Shown: positions 1-9,396, counted from the first letter of the stretch. The stretch is 56,283 nt of DNA from Vulcanisaeta distributa JCM 11213 (GCA_001316125.1 BBCS01000011.1:1-56283), one strand, 5' to 3'. Notes: generated by a model not told the origin, from the letters alone. Translations and numbers: made by a program.

Positions 1-2
1 CG

Positions 3-170
3 CACCTATACACAGAGAACTTATCAGTTAACATAAGCAGGGTTGCTAGAGGGAATAGCGTAACAATAATCATATCATTAACAGGCCTTGGAGGTAGTAC
101 CGTCATAACGCCCAGGCTATTCAGCAATGACGTACTAAGCCGATGCAATACGGCCTGCTCCTGACTGATG
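3..170 (+). CDS. C-terminal end of an unidentified protein (partial, cut by window start)
   Basis: The third reading frame is open from the window edge to a TGA at 168-170. The peptide alternates hydrophobic and polar residues (VTIIISLTGLGGSTVI), as in beta-sandwich domains of archaeal surface proteins. It overlaps the proposed start of the next gene by 28 nt in another frame. No family is recognised, and the frame could be open by chance because only about 55 codons are visible. Confidence 0.25.
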
Positions 171-1054
171 GATCAATTGATGAGTATAACCGCATAGAAA
201 TGGGCACCAATCAAATTTGGCAATCCATTATATGGCTAATGATATGGCCGCAATGGAATTATGTATACATAAGCGGTATAAATCTTAATGAAAATGACAT
301 AGCCGTTACATGGCATTTGGTGTCAAGAAACCGCAGGGCCAAGATTAAAAGTAAAACCATAGTTATTAAAAACGTTCGTAAGTTTACTGACGAGAATTTT
401 TTAATATTCATTTTGTTTGTAGTGCTTGGTGATGGTGATGTTGACGTCAAAGAGAAAACGATTAGATTTACGGTAGGCCACATAAAGTATAAACAATGGA
501 ACGACATTATAAATAGAATAAAAGGACTTGGCTTTAAGGACCACGATAGAAGGACCGCATACACGTTTAAGGTTAAGTCATCTAAAGCTATTACTCTCGC
601 TCAAAGCTGGTTTAATAATCTATCAATCAGAACAATGATTGAGGATTTAAGCTTATTGCATGACGCGGATAAACTCAGAAACTTAATCACACTGGCTAAT
701 ACAAAAGCTAGGCCGAAGGGTAAATCGATGATTGAGGTTGCCGGCATAAAAATGAGCATCCACATAAATAGTTGCGGTAGCTATATAAGATTAAGAACTT
801 TGCGTAAGAAACGTGAGGATGCAGTAACAATCCAGGAGAGACTGAGGAGTGCTGGCTTTGACGCCAGGTTTAGAGAGTTAAAAGGTAAGTTCGAAGTCTA
901 TATAAACCAGAGCGAAATAAGGAAGCACCCAGAGCCCCCCCTCGCCAAGGTCTGTGGAGTACTTAGGAGGATGATTGATGAGGCGCTTAACGAGGGAAAC
1001 AAAAAGAGGACGCAAAGAATACTCAAGGCAATGAAAAACCTAGGCTGTCAATAA
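143..1054 (+). CDS. PaRep2b-like protein
   Basis: A 303-residue soluble protein resembling the PaRep2b repeat-protein family of Thermoproteales. Visible family-like blocks are a GDGDV segment near residue 98, an alternating basic and hydrophobic middle, the block DADKLRNLITLANTKAR near residue 175-190, and a C-terminal part with RLRSAGFDARFREL and a final KAMKNLG. The function of these proteins is unknown; they are scattered, multicopy and often degenerate in these genomes. A second, damaged copy of the C-terminal part lies on the other strand at 12073-12473, and both copies share an identical 20-nt stretch at the 3' end. The C7 run at 935-941 writes Pro-Pro where one Pro is likely. There is no clear ribosome-binding site, so the start is the first ATG of the frame and uncertain. 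Family assignment is from memory of conserved blocks. Confidence 0.65.
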   Translation: MQYGLLLTDGSIDEYNRIEMGTNQIWQSIIWLMIWPQWNYVYISGINLNENDIAVTWHLVSRNRRAKIKSKTIVIKNVRKFTDENFLIFILFVVLGDGDVDVKEKTIRFTVGHIKYKQWNDIINRIKGLGFKDHDRRTAYTFKVKSSKAITLAQSWFNNLSIRTMIEDLSLLHDADKLRNLITLANTKARPKGKSMIEVAGIKMSIHINSCGSYIRLRTLRKKREDAVTIQERLRSAGFDARFRELKGKFEVYINQSEIRKHPEPPLAKVCGVLRRMIDEALNEGNKKRTQRILKAMKNLGCQ

Positions 1055-1109
1055 CCTCGCCCAAGGGCCCACGGGCCTAAAACTTAGTCATATCTCTTTA
1101 AAACATGAA

Positions 1110-1607
1110 ATAAAAAGAGCTCCACTAAGATATTACGCGGCTGGTAGTTTATTGCCAACGTACGCCGTTGGCAGGGGGGGCTTACCCCTCTACGTATCTT
1201 CGCTGCTGACGTCAATAATGCTTTTCTCAAGCGTATTTGGAGGGCTTTCTGGGCGGATAATTGATGCCATTAAGAATAGGGTCCTATTAATAGTGGTGTT
1301 GACTATAGTGGGTACCGTACCGCTGATCTCCATACCCACACTAAATGTGGCAGCCATAATAATTGCTGGAGGTTTAATGGGCTTCACGAATGAGTTAGCA
1401 TTAACTGCGGCATACGCGCTGGTTGCTAGGCATGAGAATCCAGCCCTCTCCCTGGCAACATTAAATGCCCTAAATATGATTATTGGTATGTGGCTTAGCG
1501 TTCTGTTTACTGAGACGATGGTAATTTCGTACTCATTACCCTGGATATTAATGATACTAATATCCCTAGCACTCCTACCATTGCTCAAGTTTGTCAGCAT
1601 TACTTAA
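1110..1607 (+). pseudogene. C-terminal fragment of an MFS-type transporter
   Basis: About 165 codons encode four or five hydrophobic segments. Blocks such as GSLLPTYAVGRG followed by LPLYVSSLLTS match the second half of a major-facilitator transporter. The frame is open upstream of the first possible start (TTG at 1152) back to about 1104 and begins in the middle of a membrane helix, so the N-terminal half is missing. The PaRep2b-like gene ends 50 nt upstream, which suggests that an insertion or deletion removed the front. The G7 run at 1174-1180 adds one Gly. The end overlaps the convergent permease by a few bases. It is probably non-functional. Confidence 0.6.
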
Positions 1608-3041
1608 TAATTTTAAAATTATGGATCTTAAATCCAAAGGGCCCTCCTCGAATTAACAATGCCCTTATCACTAAATATGCCGTAATTATTGCAAGGGTCA
1701 CGAAGTATGGTATTAACTCGGCAATCTTTACGCCAAGCATGGACTCCGTAGCTGTAAATATCGTTATTAAAGCAGCCATTATGGATACAGCCTTATCTAG
1801 CCCCCCCTCATGGTGTCAACACCGTAAAGCACAGCCTTTATTTTCATGGTGGCAGCTCTAAGTAAGGCGAAATTTGCCGATAAGTGGACTATCAGGTTTG
1901 CAAGCATTGATAGGAAACCAAGGAGTAAGAAGGCATTGAATGGTCCAAGTAAGTAAGTGGTAATTAATGCGATTACGTCAAGGGCTAGTGCGCTGATCAA
2001 CGCCGAAATGACCGGATTACCCTTACTATTAATCAGTGATAATGCGTTTGGTAGTTGCCCATCGTCAGCCATGGCGTATAAAGTCCTTGATGCCGCGAGT
2101 ACGTAAGCCAGAGCACCAAGTACACCATCATTAATCATTGCAAAGATTACTATTGGATCAAGTAGCACACCGAGGAAGTGATGCAGTACTATTACGACGG
2201 GTGATAAGCCTTATCAGTGGCTTCATTTAGGAACCGAATGAACTCATGGATATTCATGTATGACAAGCCAGCGACTGCCGTTGAATAAATGGCCAATGCT
2301 GCCAAGCGCCGCCGGTGATTATAACAGTCTCCACTGCTCGACTAACTGTTTCCCTAGCCCTCTTAACCTCACCGCTTAATGGCGCTATTGTGCCATAGCC
2401 TGTGGGAATAGCTATTGCATAAACCACAGCTACCATGAACGTTGATAGCGATATCGAGCCCATATAAGTGAATGGGTTGAAGAGGATTCCATGAGGGATC
2501 AGGAGTAATACTACGGATATCAGTATTAGGGTTGCCATCTCAAGTGAGCCTGCAAAAATGGCGTACTTTGCCGAGATCCTAATACCTAAATACGCCAGTA
2601 CGGTCATTACTGCCAGGGATATGGGCAAACTAATTTGCCAAGGGATTCCCAAAATCCATTGGGCAAGGTATGACGCGCCAACACGTAGGCAGCGCCATAG
2701 GGAATTGCATAAAATAGGTAATTCCAACCAATGAAGAATCCCGTTGACTTACCGCCAAGGTATTTCGTAGCATATTTGTAATAGCCACCAGCCTCAGTAA
2801 CCCTCTTGCTAAGTCGCGCAACCACGAAGCCGTTGATGAACGCTATGATTGACCCAATAATTATCGCTACAGGACCCGCCAGACCAGCTATGGCAAGGAC
2901 TGTCGAGGCGTAAGTTAAGTCACTAAGGAATGGTGATTGCCCACCTAGGCTTGCAAAGAATACGTCCCAGAATCCCAATACCCTACGCAGACCTACTTCA
3001 CTTGCGCTGTTACGTAAATTATTATTTACGTGATTGTTCAT
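1600..3041 (-). pseudogene. APC-family amino-acid permease (frameshifted)
   Basis: A membrane permease of the amino acid-polyamine-organocation superfamily, about 480 residues when the frames are joined. The N-terminus (LRRVLGFWDVFFASLGGQSPF) and the block SKRVTEAGGYYKYATKYLG are typical of APC transporters. Later helices include AYVLAASRTLYAMADDGQLP, the usual region after helix 8. The reading frame breaks near 2690, near 2290 (a lost base in GCGCTTTGG), near 2205, and at the C7 run 1801-1807, where RGL needs five G. Joined, the protein ends at 1600-1602, tail to tail with the MFS fragment. A TATA-like stretch lies about 35 nt before the ATG, and no Shine-Dalgarno is visible. The gene is complete in extent. 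Substrate cannot be told. Confidence 0.75.
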
Positions 3042-3163
3042 ATTTATGACTTTATGATATCATAGAAACATAGTCTTTAAAAAACTAACTGCCTTTTACT
3101 AAAACATTTCGTTGTATATGACGATAAACAAGTTGCATATAAATGATTACTTTTAAAAATTTT

Positions 3164-3757
3164 CTATGTAGAATAATTAGAAATTGAAGGACAAACCCCA
3201 GTCAATAATCTTCTTAATACCGACTGGGAATCACCAAGCCCTCTAACATAGTGATAAAATGCATTATTGCAATTAATGCCATTGTTTCTACTGGTAATTA
3301 CGTGAATTTCAACTCCTAATTCACAGGGATTAGGTATTAGTTTCTTGAAGTACCTCATATATGTTTTCGTCAATCTAATTATCACGTAATCCCACCTACC
3401 ACTTACTAATTGGTTCAGGTCAGGATTACCATAAGCCATCCATTTATCCAATACGGATTCATCGGCACTGCCCAGGTAAGCATCGTAGGGTATTATCCAC
3501 CTATCACCACTTATTACACCATACCTAGCCGAAAGCACAAAAACATCAGTGCATTCCCTGAAACGCCTAAGCACTCTAAACTCAGGTCCATCATACATGT
3601 CCAGGGCAGGTCTCATTAAATCACTCAATAATCTCCTATACTCACTCTCATGCTCAATATCAAAACTAGGCACTCTACCGAGTCTCTTCATAACCTGCTC
3701 AGCATTAACTGATTTCCTCCTGCTACAATTAATAATGACGGCAACCCTCCTACCCAT
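3164..3757 (-). CDS. DUF6884-like protein
   Basis: A 197-residue intact protein. The N-terminus VAVIINCSRRKS, the pair ALDMYDGPEFRVLRRF, and then VFVLSARYGVISG followed by PYDAYLG match the DUF6884 family, which is related in motif layout to YaaA-like proteins. The conserved Cys and Lys in the first strand are present. Its biochemical role is not established. It is the last gene of a three-gene minus-strand operon (DUF72, DUF364, this gene) and lies just downstream of the DUF364 gene. Unlike most genes in this window it contains no long G/C run and no frame break. Confidence 0.7.
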   Translation of the reverse strand: MGRRVAVIINCSRRKSVNAEQVMKRLGRVPSFDIEHESEYRRLLSDLMRPALDMYDGPEFRVLRRFRECTDVFVLSARYGVISGDRWIIPYDAYLGSADESVLDKWMAYGNPDLNQLVSGRWDYVIIRLTKTYMRYFKKLIPNPCELGVEIHVITSRNNGINCNNAFYHYVRGLGDSQSVLRRLLTGVCPSISNYST

Positions 3758-4541
3758 TATAAGTGCTTCTCACAGACACATACTTAAACAGTAAACCCCC
3801 TCCTATCAAGTAACCTATAGCCGGCTCCAAGCTTAAGCAGTTCAATGACGGAGTGAGGCTCCTTAACCAAGGAACTACCAATGACGTCAATTCCCAATCC
3901 ATGCAATATTGGGGGGGATAGGCGGCAGCCGTGGGCCCGCTCAATACGGTAATCGCCCCATCCTTCTTCGTGGCTAGTAATTGATCAATTGTGTTATTTA
4001 CCATGGCGGAGCCCGTTATAACGAGTATATCGCAATTCGGTATTATGAGCGGCGCATCAACATCAGGATAACTATCATGCCTCAAGTCACTCCTCCTCTC
4101 CAGTTGATAAACACTGCACTTACCCCCCCTTAGCGCCTCTGCAACCGGTGTAATACTGCCGACAAAACAAGCCGTGCATGGGAGTTTAACGAACCTCAGA
4201 ATTTCGCTCTTTAAATCACCCTGAGAAAGCCTGAGTCCCTCACGCATAACCAGGTAATGGGATATGGCATTAATCAACGCAATCCCTAGGGCCCTGACCA
4301 GTGAATCTAAGTTAACGACAAGTTCAGGAAGTTCCTCAACCTTAGGGATGACACCGACTTCGTTGGCCCTTAAATCCTCAGTTGGCGTATAGGCAATGCC
4401 AAGGAACTCCCCCCCAAGCCCTGTGCCTATGAGCACGTAAGTATAGTTAAGGCAGTTGCATTGATCAAGGACCTCAATGCGGTCATTACCGAGAAGCTTC
4501 AGAACCTTCTCAGCAACCTGCCTACTAAAAAATCTCTGCAT
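3750..4541 (-). CDS. DUF364 (DUF4213/DUF364) family protein
   Basis: A 263-residue protein of the DUF364 family, proposed in the literature to be a heavy-metal-chelation-type domain related to Rossmann folds. Visible blocks are a DUF4213-like N-terminal half and then DILVITGSAMVNNTIDQLL and TVLSGPTAAAYP in the C-terminal half. The frame is open, but after residue about 218 it appears shifted. If the C7 run at 3911-3917 were five C, the tail would read PPILHGLGID and end at 3784, a better family match. Two further seven-base runs (4133-4139, 4409-4415) add one Gly each. The start lies 1 nt after the end of the DUF72 gene, so the genes are co-transcribed. Confidence 0.7.
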   Translation of the reverse strand: MQRFFSRQVAEKVLKLLGNDRIEVLDQCNCLNYTYVLIGTGLGGEFLGIAYTPTEDLRANEVGVIPKVEELPELVVNLDSLVRALGIALINAISHYLVMREGLRLSQGDLKSEILRFVKLPCTACFVGSITPVAEALRGGKCSVYQLERRSDLRHDSYPDVDAPLIIPNCDILVITGSAMVNNTIDQLLATKKDGAITVLSGPTAAAYPPQYCMDWELTSLVVPWLRSLTPSLNCLSLEPAIGYLIGGGLLFKYVSVRSTYNG

Positions 4542-4542
4542 A

Positions 4543-5290
4543 TTACTTCCTAATTAACTTCATGAATCTGAGGGCATCATCAAGCATGTGCACGTTATTA
4601 AACATCACGTATATGGTAGACGACTCAACACCATCAATAATAGCCTTAAGTCTCCCAAGGTCATCATCGGTGTACTTATATGAATAGTTAACCTCGCCCT
4701 TACCAATCCCATGAAGCCTGAAGTAGGTTACATCACGAGGAACGAGAACCTCATGCCTAAAGGGATCAACAACATGCACAATACCCGTCTCCTCAAAGAC
4801 CCGTCTCAATAAATCGACATTATTATAACTAATACCCCCTTGGTTCCCAACCTATCCTATCACTACCACCTATTGTGCGGAAGAACTCAATGACATCCCT
4901 AACACTATCCTCAGTAATTTCCATGGAAGGTGGCGTCTGAAAGACATAAAACACCGGGTTAAGGGGCTTAGTTACGTTGACGAATTCATCCCAAAGCTCG
5001 AAATTCTCCCTCGTGGGCTTAAGCAAGCCATAATTACCTAAGTCACCCGTTAACCTAGCCCTCCTCATCTTACGCCAAGTCGGTGAATCACTAGTGTGCG
5101 TTAACCCCCCCTGAAATACCTTGACTGTAAACTGAAAATCGGCAGGGGGGGCCTCCCTCCTAAGGTTACTCATCCTCTCCTGGGTTGGTAAATCATAAAA
5201 CGTCTCCTGTAACTCCACAACCTTAAATAACGAGTAATACTTAGACCGTGATGTGGGAAATCCGCAGGTACCCACAAAGACATCCTTCAT
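4543..5290 (-). pseudogene. DUF72 (YecE-like) TIM-barrel protein (frameshifted)
   Basis: About 248 residues in two frames. It begins VFVGTCGFPTSRSKYY, the typical DUF72 opening (GTxGw/f), then LQETFYDLP, FQFTVKVFQGG, IGWEPRG, and near the end VYFRLHG-like YFRLHGIGKGE and YVMFNNVHMLDDA. These are the ordered conserved strands of the DUF72 beta/alpha barrel, whose substrate is unknown. The break is at the C5 run 4835-4839: four bases restore EPRGISYNN. Two seven-base runs (5105-5111 and 5145-5151) add a Gly and a Pro. It is the first gene of the DUF72-DUF364-DUF6884 operon. Confidence 0.75.
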
Positions 5291-5639
5291 TGATTAACTA
5301 TCCTAATGCAGAGTCTATTATGCTTTGCCCTGATACCTTTCGACAATATAGGAGTTAACTCACCCTCATTAATTTCTTATATTTGCGTCATAATACGAGA
5401 TTGAAATTCCTAACTCAGATATTACTCACGCATTAAGAATAACCAAAGTTATAGGTTAATGCCCTAGTAAGTCTCTTTCATTTAGAAGTTTTATTCAATT
5501 CTACTTAACCAATCACCCTATAAAATGCCATATAATCGCCCAAAAGGTTGGAGAAAGTCTGTAAATGTGAAAAGGTAAATTAGTAACCTACATGCATTTC
5601 GTAAAACTTAATCATCTCTGAATCATTATTCCCGCGAAT
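5291..5639 (+). other. Non-coding stretch, nothing recognised
   Basis: About 350 nt, AT-rich, between the divergent DUF72 gene and the aspartic-protease relic. All frames are closed by frequent stops. It presumably holds the promoters of both neighbours. I see no tRNA-like fold, no repeat array and no convincing C/D-box pair. Confidence 0.5.
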
Positions 5640-6003
5640 ATGGGTTATGTCAGGGTTGGGGGGGATAGTCGTGGGTGGTATGGGGGGGTGGGTTGGGGGG
5701 GGTTAGCTTCTTAGTTGATACTGGTGCCTTCTGCGCGGTGATAGGCCCAAGCCTCGCTGAGGACCTGGGTGTGAAGCCCGTGGTGAACGTAAGGCTTAGC
5801 GGCTGATGGTCACGAAGTCGTTGCTAGCCTATCCCTGGCTTACATGCGCCTTCTTAACAGGGATAGCGTATCCCCAGTAATTATCATGGAGCCACCAGAG
5901 CCCTTACTCGGCGTTGCCACCCCCCCGAGGCCTTGGCCTCAAGGCTAACCCAACTACCAACCAATTAGAGCATTCAAGACAGTATGGACTAGCAATAATC
6001 TAG
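5640..6003 (+). pseudogene. Retropepsin-like (clan AA) aspartic protease family protein, broken
   Basis: No long ORF exists here, but joined frames give about 120 residues with the clan AA signature FLVDTGAFCAVI followed by AEDLGVKP, then ADGHEVV, and PLLGV with EALGL. This is the order seen in small single-domain retropepsin-like proteins of bacteria and archaea. The catalytic Asp is in the DTGA motif. The start region holds three long G runs (5658-5664, 5682-5688, 5695-5702), a C7 run lies at 5920-5926, and one base is lost in TTGGGCC near 5935. The gene ends with TAG at 6001-6003. The concentration of breaks makes this either a true relic or the worst-read gene in the window. Confidence 0.55.
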
Positions 6004-6276
6004 GTGTGGGTTGTGCTGAGTGGGTAATCACAATGACTGCCGTAGTTATTGGTGCGGCGTCGTTGAAGCATGTATTACGGAGTTGACCCATGATTAGCCT
6101 TCCATGTCGTTGATATACCTCCCAACCTTATCGACCCTTCACGTGTAAAGATTAGACATTTATTTATAAAATTACCGCATGAAGGTAAGTAATTGTCTCA
6201 CTCTTCGTGCAATAATGGCCGTAAACTATTACCCAAGAAGATACTATCGCATTAAGGCGCTAAATCATTATAATAC

Positions 6277-6671
6277 CTACGGCACATCACGTGGCTCTAA
6301 TCTCTCTACGTCTGTTTTATCGAAGTCCTTATCGAATGATACCAACTTAAGCCTCATCTTCTTAGCGTAATAATAATGAAGTCCATCATCGAAGTCTAGG
6401 CCAACCTTAGACGCAAGTTCCGCGGCCATAATCTCCTCATCAATTGGTGAATCAATTATTACAAGTCCACGCCATGTACTTACCTCAGATAGAAACTTAC
6501 TCACTAGGTCTGGCTTGCCTAGGATGGCAGATATAGCATGTATTGTGAAGTGAAGGACATAGGCCTAATGTCGCCTTTCTTAACCCTATTAAGGAACTCA
6601 TAACACTCAGCCCACCTACCCCCCCTCCTATAAAGCACCTCTAAGAATATATTCGCATCAACCAGGTACAT
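6277..6671 (-). pseudogene. PIN-domain toxin, VapC-like (frameshifted)
   Basis: About 130 residues. It starts MYLVDANIFLEVL, the PIN opening with its first catalytic Asp, and ends with FDDGLHYYYAKKMRL and LVSFDKDFD, which carry the C-terminal acidic residues of PIN ribonucleases. One base is missing near 6562 (joined frame gives VLHFTIHAISAILGKPDLV), and a C7 run at 6619-6625 writes RRGGR where RRGR is expected. The ATG overlaps the end of the upstream antitoxin gene by 14 nt, the usual toxin-antitoxin arrangement. The predicted role is an RNA-cleaving toxin. Confidence 0.7.
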
Positions 6672-6941
6672 GGGCCCTCCTCCTTAATGCATCAACTAAG
6701 TCCTCACCACCCCCCCACTGGTAATCCGATTGAAGTCCAAGACCAACTATGGAATCAATGCCGCCACCACCCCCCCCTCATATAACGCAAGCTCCTTAAT
6801 TATTAAGTCAGCAATGGCCCTTGATAATGAACCCCCCCTCCTAAGCCCATATTTCTCAGCTACGTATTTACGAAACCTCTCGGCTAAATCCCTAGGTAAC
6901 TCAACCTTAATAACCTCAACATCCCTCCCACCCTTACCCAT
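6658..6941 (-). pseudogene. VapB-type antitoxin (frameshifted)
   Basis: About 95 residues. The N-terminal part VEVIKVELPRDLAERFRKYVA followed by YGLRRGSLSRAI is a ribbon-helix-helix-like DNA-binding antitoxin pattern common in crenarchaeal VapB proteins. The C8 run at 6770-6777 breaks the frame. Shortening it gives a C-terminal tail GIDSIVGLGLQSDYQW and an end at 6658-6660, overlapping the toxin start. Runs at 6710-6716 and 6832-6838 also look over-long. ATG at 6941 is preferred over the TTG one codon upstream. It is expected to neutralise the neighbouring PIN toxin and repress the operon. Confidence 0.65.
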
Positions 6942-7180
6942 CAACTAAACACCAAGGAACATAAGTACAAAAGCACTTAAGAACCTTTTTAATTAATAGC
7001 GTGCCAAGATCCAAAATAATTACTAACATTGAGAATTGAGAGATATCACCATTAGAACCAGGTTAGTAACCTTAAAGTGACGAACCGTGCAGGGAATTAC
7101 AATACGCCATTAATGAGTGTTAATATTTATGTGGGACAATGCCAATAATTATCGCGCTTAACGAAGCTCATGCAGATAAA

Positions 7181-7845
7181 TTAATCCCCCTCAACAATGT
7201 AGTTAAGTATAACTTCCTGACCACACTCGCATATATTAACGGATTTAAGCCTTAACCTAGGTCCCTCTATTGTTGTTGGGTATCCCTCGCCCTCTATGAA
7301 TGATGTACCTGCTCCGAATACGTATGGCGATATCGTAAGCCTAATCTCGTCCACGAGCCCCCCTCCTTAATTAATTCCCAATTAAGGTGCCCACCACCCT
7401 CCACAAGGACCCTCTTAACGTTCTTCTCCATGAACAACCTCTCAAGGACGTCTTTAAGGTTAATGCGTTCCTTACCCATTACCCATACCTCAACGCCCAT
7501 GTTCATTAATTGAGCGATTTTATTACGATCCGCCTGTTCCGTGGTGACTATTATTGTTAGTGCCTCCTTATTTGTGACTACCTTAGCCGTTAGTGGTATT
7601 CTCAATTTTCCATCAATAACAACCCTTATGGGGTTTCTAATCGCCTTAACATACCTAGGCGTTAGTGTTGGGTCATCATTAATTACGGTATTAGCTCCAA
7701 CCATTATTGCATCAACGCTTGCCCTAACCTCGTGAAGCCTCCTAAGGTCGAAGGGGGGGCAGGAAAGCCTTGAATAACCGGTCTTACTGGCTATTCTACC
7801 GTCAATTGACGCTGCCGAGACTATAATGACGTAGGGCTTAGGCAT
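7181..7845 (-). pseudogene. RibD C-terminal-type reductase, archaeal riboflavin biosynthesis (frameshifted)
   Basis: Matches archaeal 2,5-diamino-6-(ribosylamino)-4(3H)-pyrimidinone 5'-phosphate reductase, an NADPH-dependent step of riboflavin synthesis. Motifs: SAASIDGRIAS at the N-terminus, VDAIMVGANTVINDDP with LTPR, VLVEGGGHLNWELI, and in the next frame VDEIRLTISPYVFGAG. It is about 220 residues long when joined, the normal family length. The break is the C6 run at 7358-7363, where four bases give KEGLVDEI. A G7 run at 7753-7759 adds a Pro. It starts inside the last codons of the dephospho-CoA kinase gene (8-nt overlap), so the two are one operon. Confidence 0.8.
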
Positions 7846-8366
7846 TACCCGGTTTCATCATTGAGAATAATTTTAACATTGCCAGCTTATACTCATCGGT
7901 AATGGGTATGGCAATTAGGTAACCGGTATAGAGACCGTATAAAACCAAGGAACCCCCTCGGCGCCAGGAGTACAGCGGGTATCGCGAGTAAGTCCTCCTC
8001 ACCATCAACCTGTATGAGCACATGAATGCCATTAACCGCATCCCTCATTGCACCTCTTACGGCATTAATCACCTCAATACTCAGTGTGGCGGGTCTATTA
8101 ACTATATTAATGACCTTGTCAAAACCGACGATCTCAACATCACCCATGCCAATAGTCCTCCTAGTCTTCAAGTCCATGAAGGCTAGGTCGGGAATCCTCC
8201 AGTACCTGATTGTGTTCATCGTGACAACATCACCAACTGTTATAAGGAAGGAGTTCTCATACTCACTCCTTACCTTAATGATTGACTCAGGCGCCTCCTT
8301 ACCAATCGCTATACCAAGCGGCCAAGCCATCATAGACCTAGCCCACTTACTAACGAGTACATACAC
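7838..8366 (-). pseudogene. GTP-dependent dephospho-CoA kinase (frameshifted)
   Basis: The archaeal DUF359 family enzyme that makes coenzyme A from dephospho-CoA with GTP. Visible are WPLGIAIG near the N-terminus, LITVGDVVTMN, IPDLAFMDLKTRR (the usual D-x-K-x-R region), and NPAGT-like NRPATLS, then VDGEEDLLAIPAVLLAP. At the C5 run 7953-7957 the frame breaks; four bases restore PRGSLVLYGLYTG and a normal end, giving about 176 residues. It is divergent from the unknown gene at 8407 and overlaps the RibD-type gene downstream. The start could also be the GTG one codon upstream. Confidence 0.8.
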
Positions 8367-8406
8367 AGCAATGGCTTATTAACAAGCCATTAATAAAGAG
8401 TATCGC

Positions 8407-8643
8407 GTGCTTGCATACATCGATTACCCTGAATGGCGGCGCCTAATCGAGGACTACACGACATTGGACAATTTACTAATGAAGAACATGAAACAAGCCC
8501 TCTCGCTAATTGTGATGGTTGGCGGTGGTTATGACGAGTCAATCAATAGCGTATTCCTGAGGGTTTGGAATGGTTTGACGGGTAATGAGGCTTTATCGAG
8601 GATGTTCACGCACTGGCCATTCAGTATAGGAGGGGGGGGTTGA
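8407..8643 (+). CDS. Unknown protein, 78 residues
   Basis: Small acidic/hydrophobic ORF starting MLAYIDYPEWRRLIEDY. No family is recognised. It ends in a G8 run at 8632-8639 that encodes terminal glycines, with its TGA overlapping the TTG of the next gene (TTGA). The run also looks like a Shine-Dalgarno (GGAGG) for the next gene. If the run were five long, the same stop and overlap would remain, so this pair is probably two coupled genes rather than one broken gene. Confidence 0.5.
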   Translation: MLAYIDYPEWRRLIEDYTTLDNLLMKNMKQALSLIVMVGGGYDESINSVFLRVWNGLTGNEALSRMFTHWPFSIGGGG

Positions 8644-9317
8644 TTAAGGAGGTGGATTTTGTGGGGGGGGCGTTAATTGATTTGCTTAGTAAGAGGAGTT
8701 TTTCCCTGGTTGACCTCATAATGATGAATAACTACCTTAAGCTTATTAATGACATTAATGTCCTGGACCTTGGGCTCGCCATATTCTATGAGAATCCCGA
8801 ATCCATACTGGCTGGCGTTAGGGAACCCGCTGACCTTGTCCCGAATAAGCTGGTTAGTAGGGAGCTCACGATTGACCTGGAGACTAGGTGCATGGTTGTT
8901 AGGAGGTCATTCTCTGTCCACCTGTCTAGGCAGTATGAGTCTAATGTGTACGTGGTTGATTGGTCTAATCCAGGTCTGATACCCTATAGTAAGTTTGTGA
9001 TGCCTAGAGTTGAGGGTGTTGAGGCTTCAGATCCGGTATTCTCAGCCATTGCCAGGTTTAGTGTTAGGGCTGTAAGTAGGATTATTGGTAAGGACTTCAT
9101 ACTCACCTTACCAAAGCCCATGGATGTTAAGACAGACACTGATTACTGCGTTAGTAATGTCTTTGTCTCCTTACCACAGAGCATGGGACTTAGTGACTAT
9201 CTTTCCCTGGTTGGTAAGTTGATGGGTATGGGATATAACGTGCGTAAATCACCATTTACTCGCGTCGATGAGCTTATTGAGCACTGCCTATCGAATCGCG
9301 AGCAGGAGGTGAAGTGA
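8640..9317 (+). CDS. Unknown protein, 225 residues
   Basis: An intact soluble ORF, translationally coupled to the preceding small gene. No recognised domain. A central stretch has alternating beta-like segments (RCMVVRRSFSVHL, VYVVDWSNPGLI), and the C-terminus DYLSLVGKLMGMGYNVR followed by a polar tail looks helical. A G8 run at 8663-8670 writes VGGAL where VGAL is likely. A second strong Shine-Dalgarno (AAGGAGGTG) lies inside the first codons, so a later start is possible. It is divergent from the CoA/riboflavin operon; function unknown. Confidence 0.55.
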   Translation: MIKEVDFVGGALIDLLSKRSFSLVDLIMMNNYLKLINDINVLDLGLAIFYENPESILAGVREPADLVPNKLVSRELTIDLETRCMVVRRSFSVHLSRQYESNVYVVDWSNPGLIPYSKFVMPRVEGVEASDPVFSAIARFSVRAVSRIIGKDFILTLPKPMDVKTDTDYCVSNVFVSLPQSMGLSDYLSLVGKLMGMGYNVRKSPFTRVDELIEHCLSNREQEVK

Positions 9318-9396
9318 AAGTTTTGCCTAACTCTGTTACTCGCTATACACATGACTCTGGAAGTAATTTATTAATCGCAGAGAGAGTAATTAAGTG

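Noticed and set aside
5655..5702. G-quadruplex regulatory element from three close long G runs
   Set aside because: The runs sit in the start of a coding relic and share the run anomaly; their true lengths are probably shorter.
6004..6090. Short frame reading VGCAEWVITMTAVVIGAAS after the protease relic
   Set aside because: Only 27 codons, no start signal and no recognisable family.
6179..6370. Plus-strand ORF of 63 codons with a nearby TTTATAAAA
   Set aside because: It is mostly antisense to the PIN toxin gene, the TATA spacing to its ATG is too short, and the peptide looks random.
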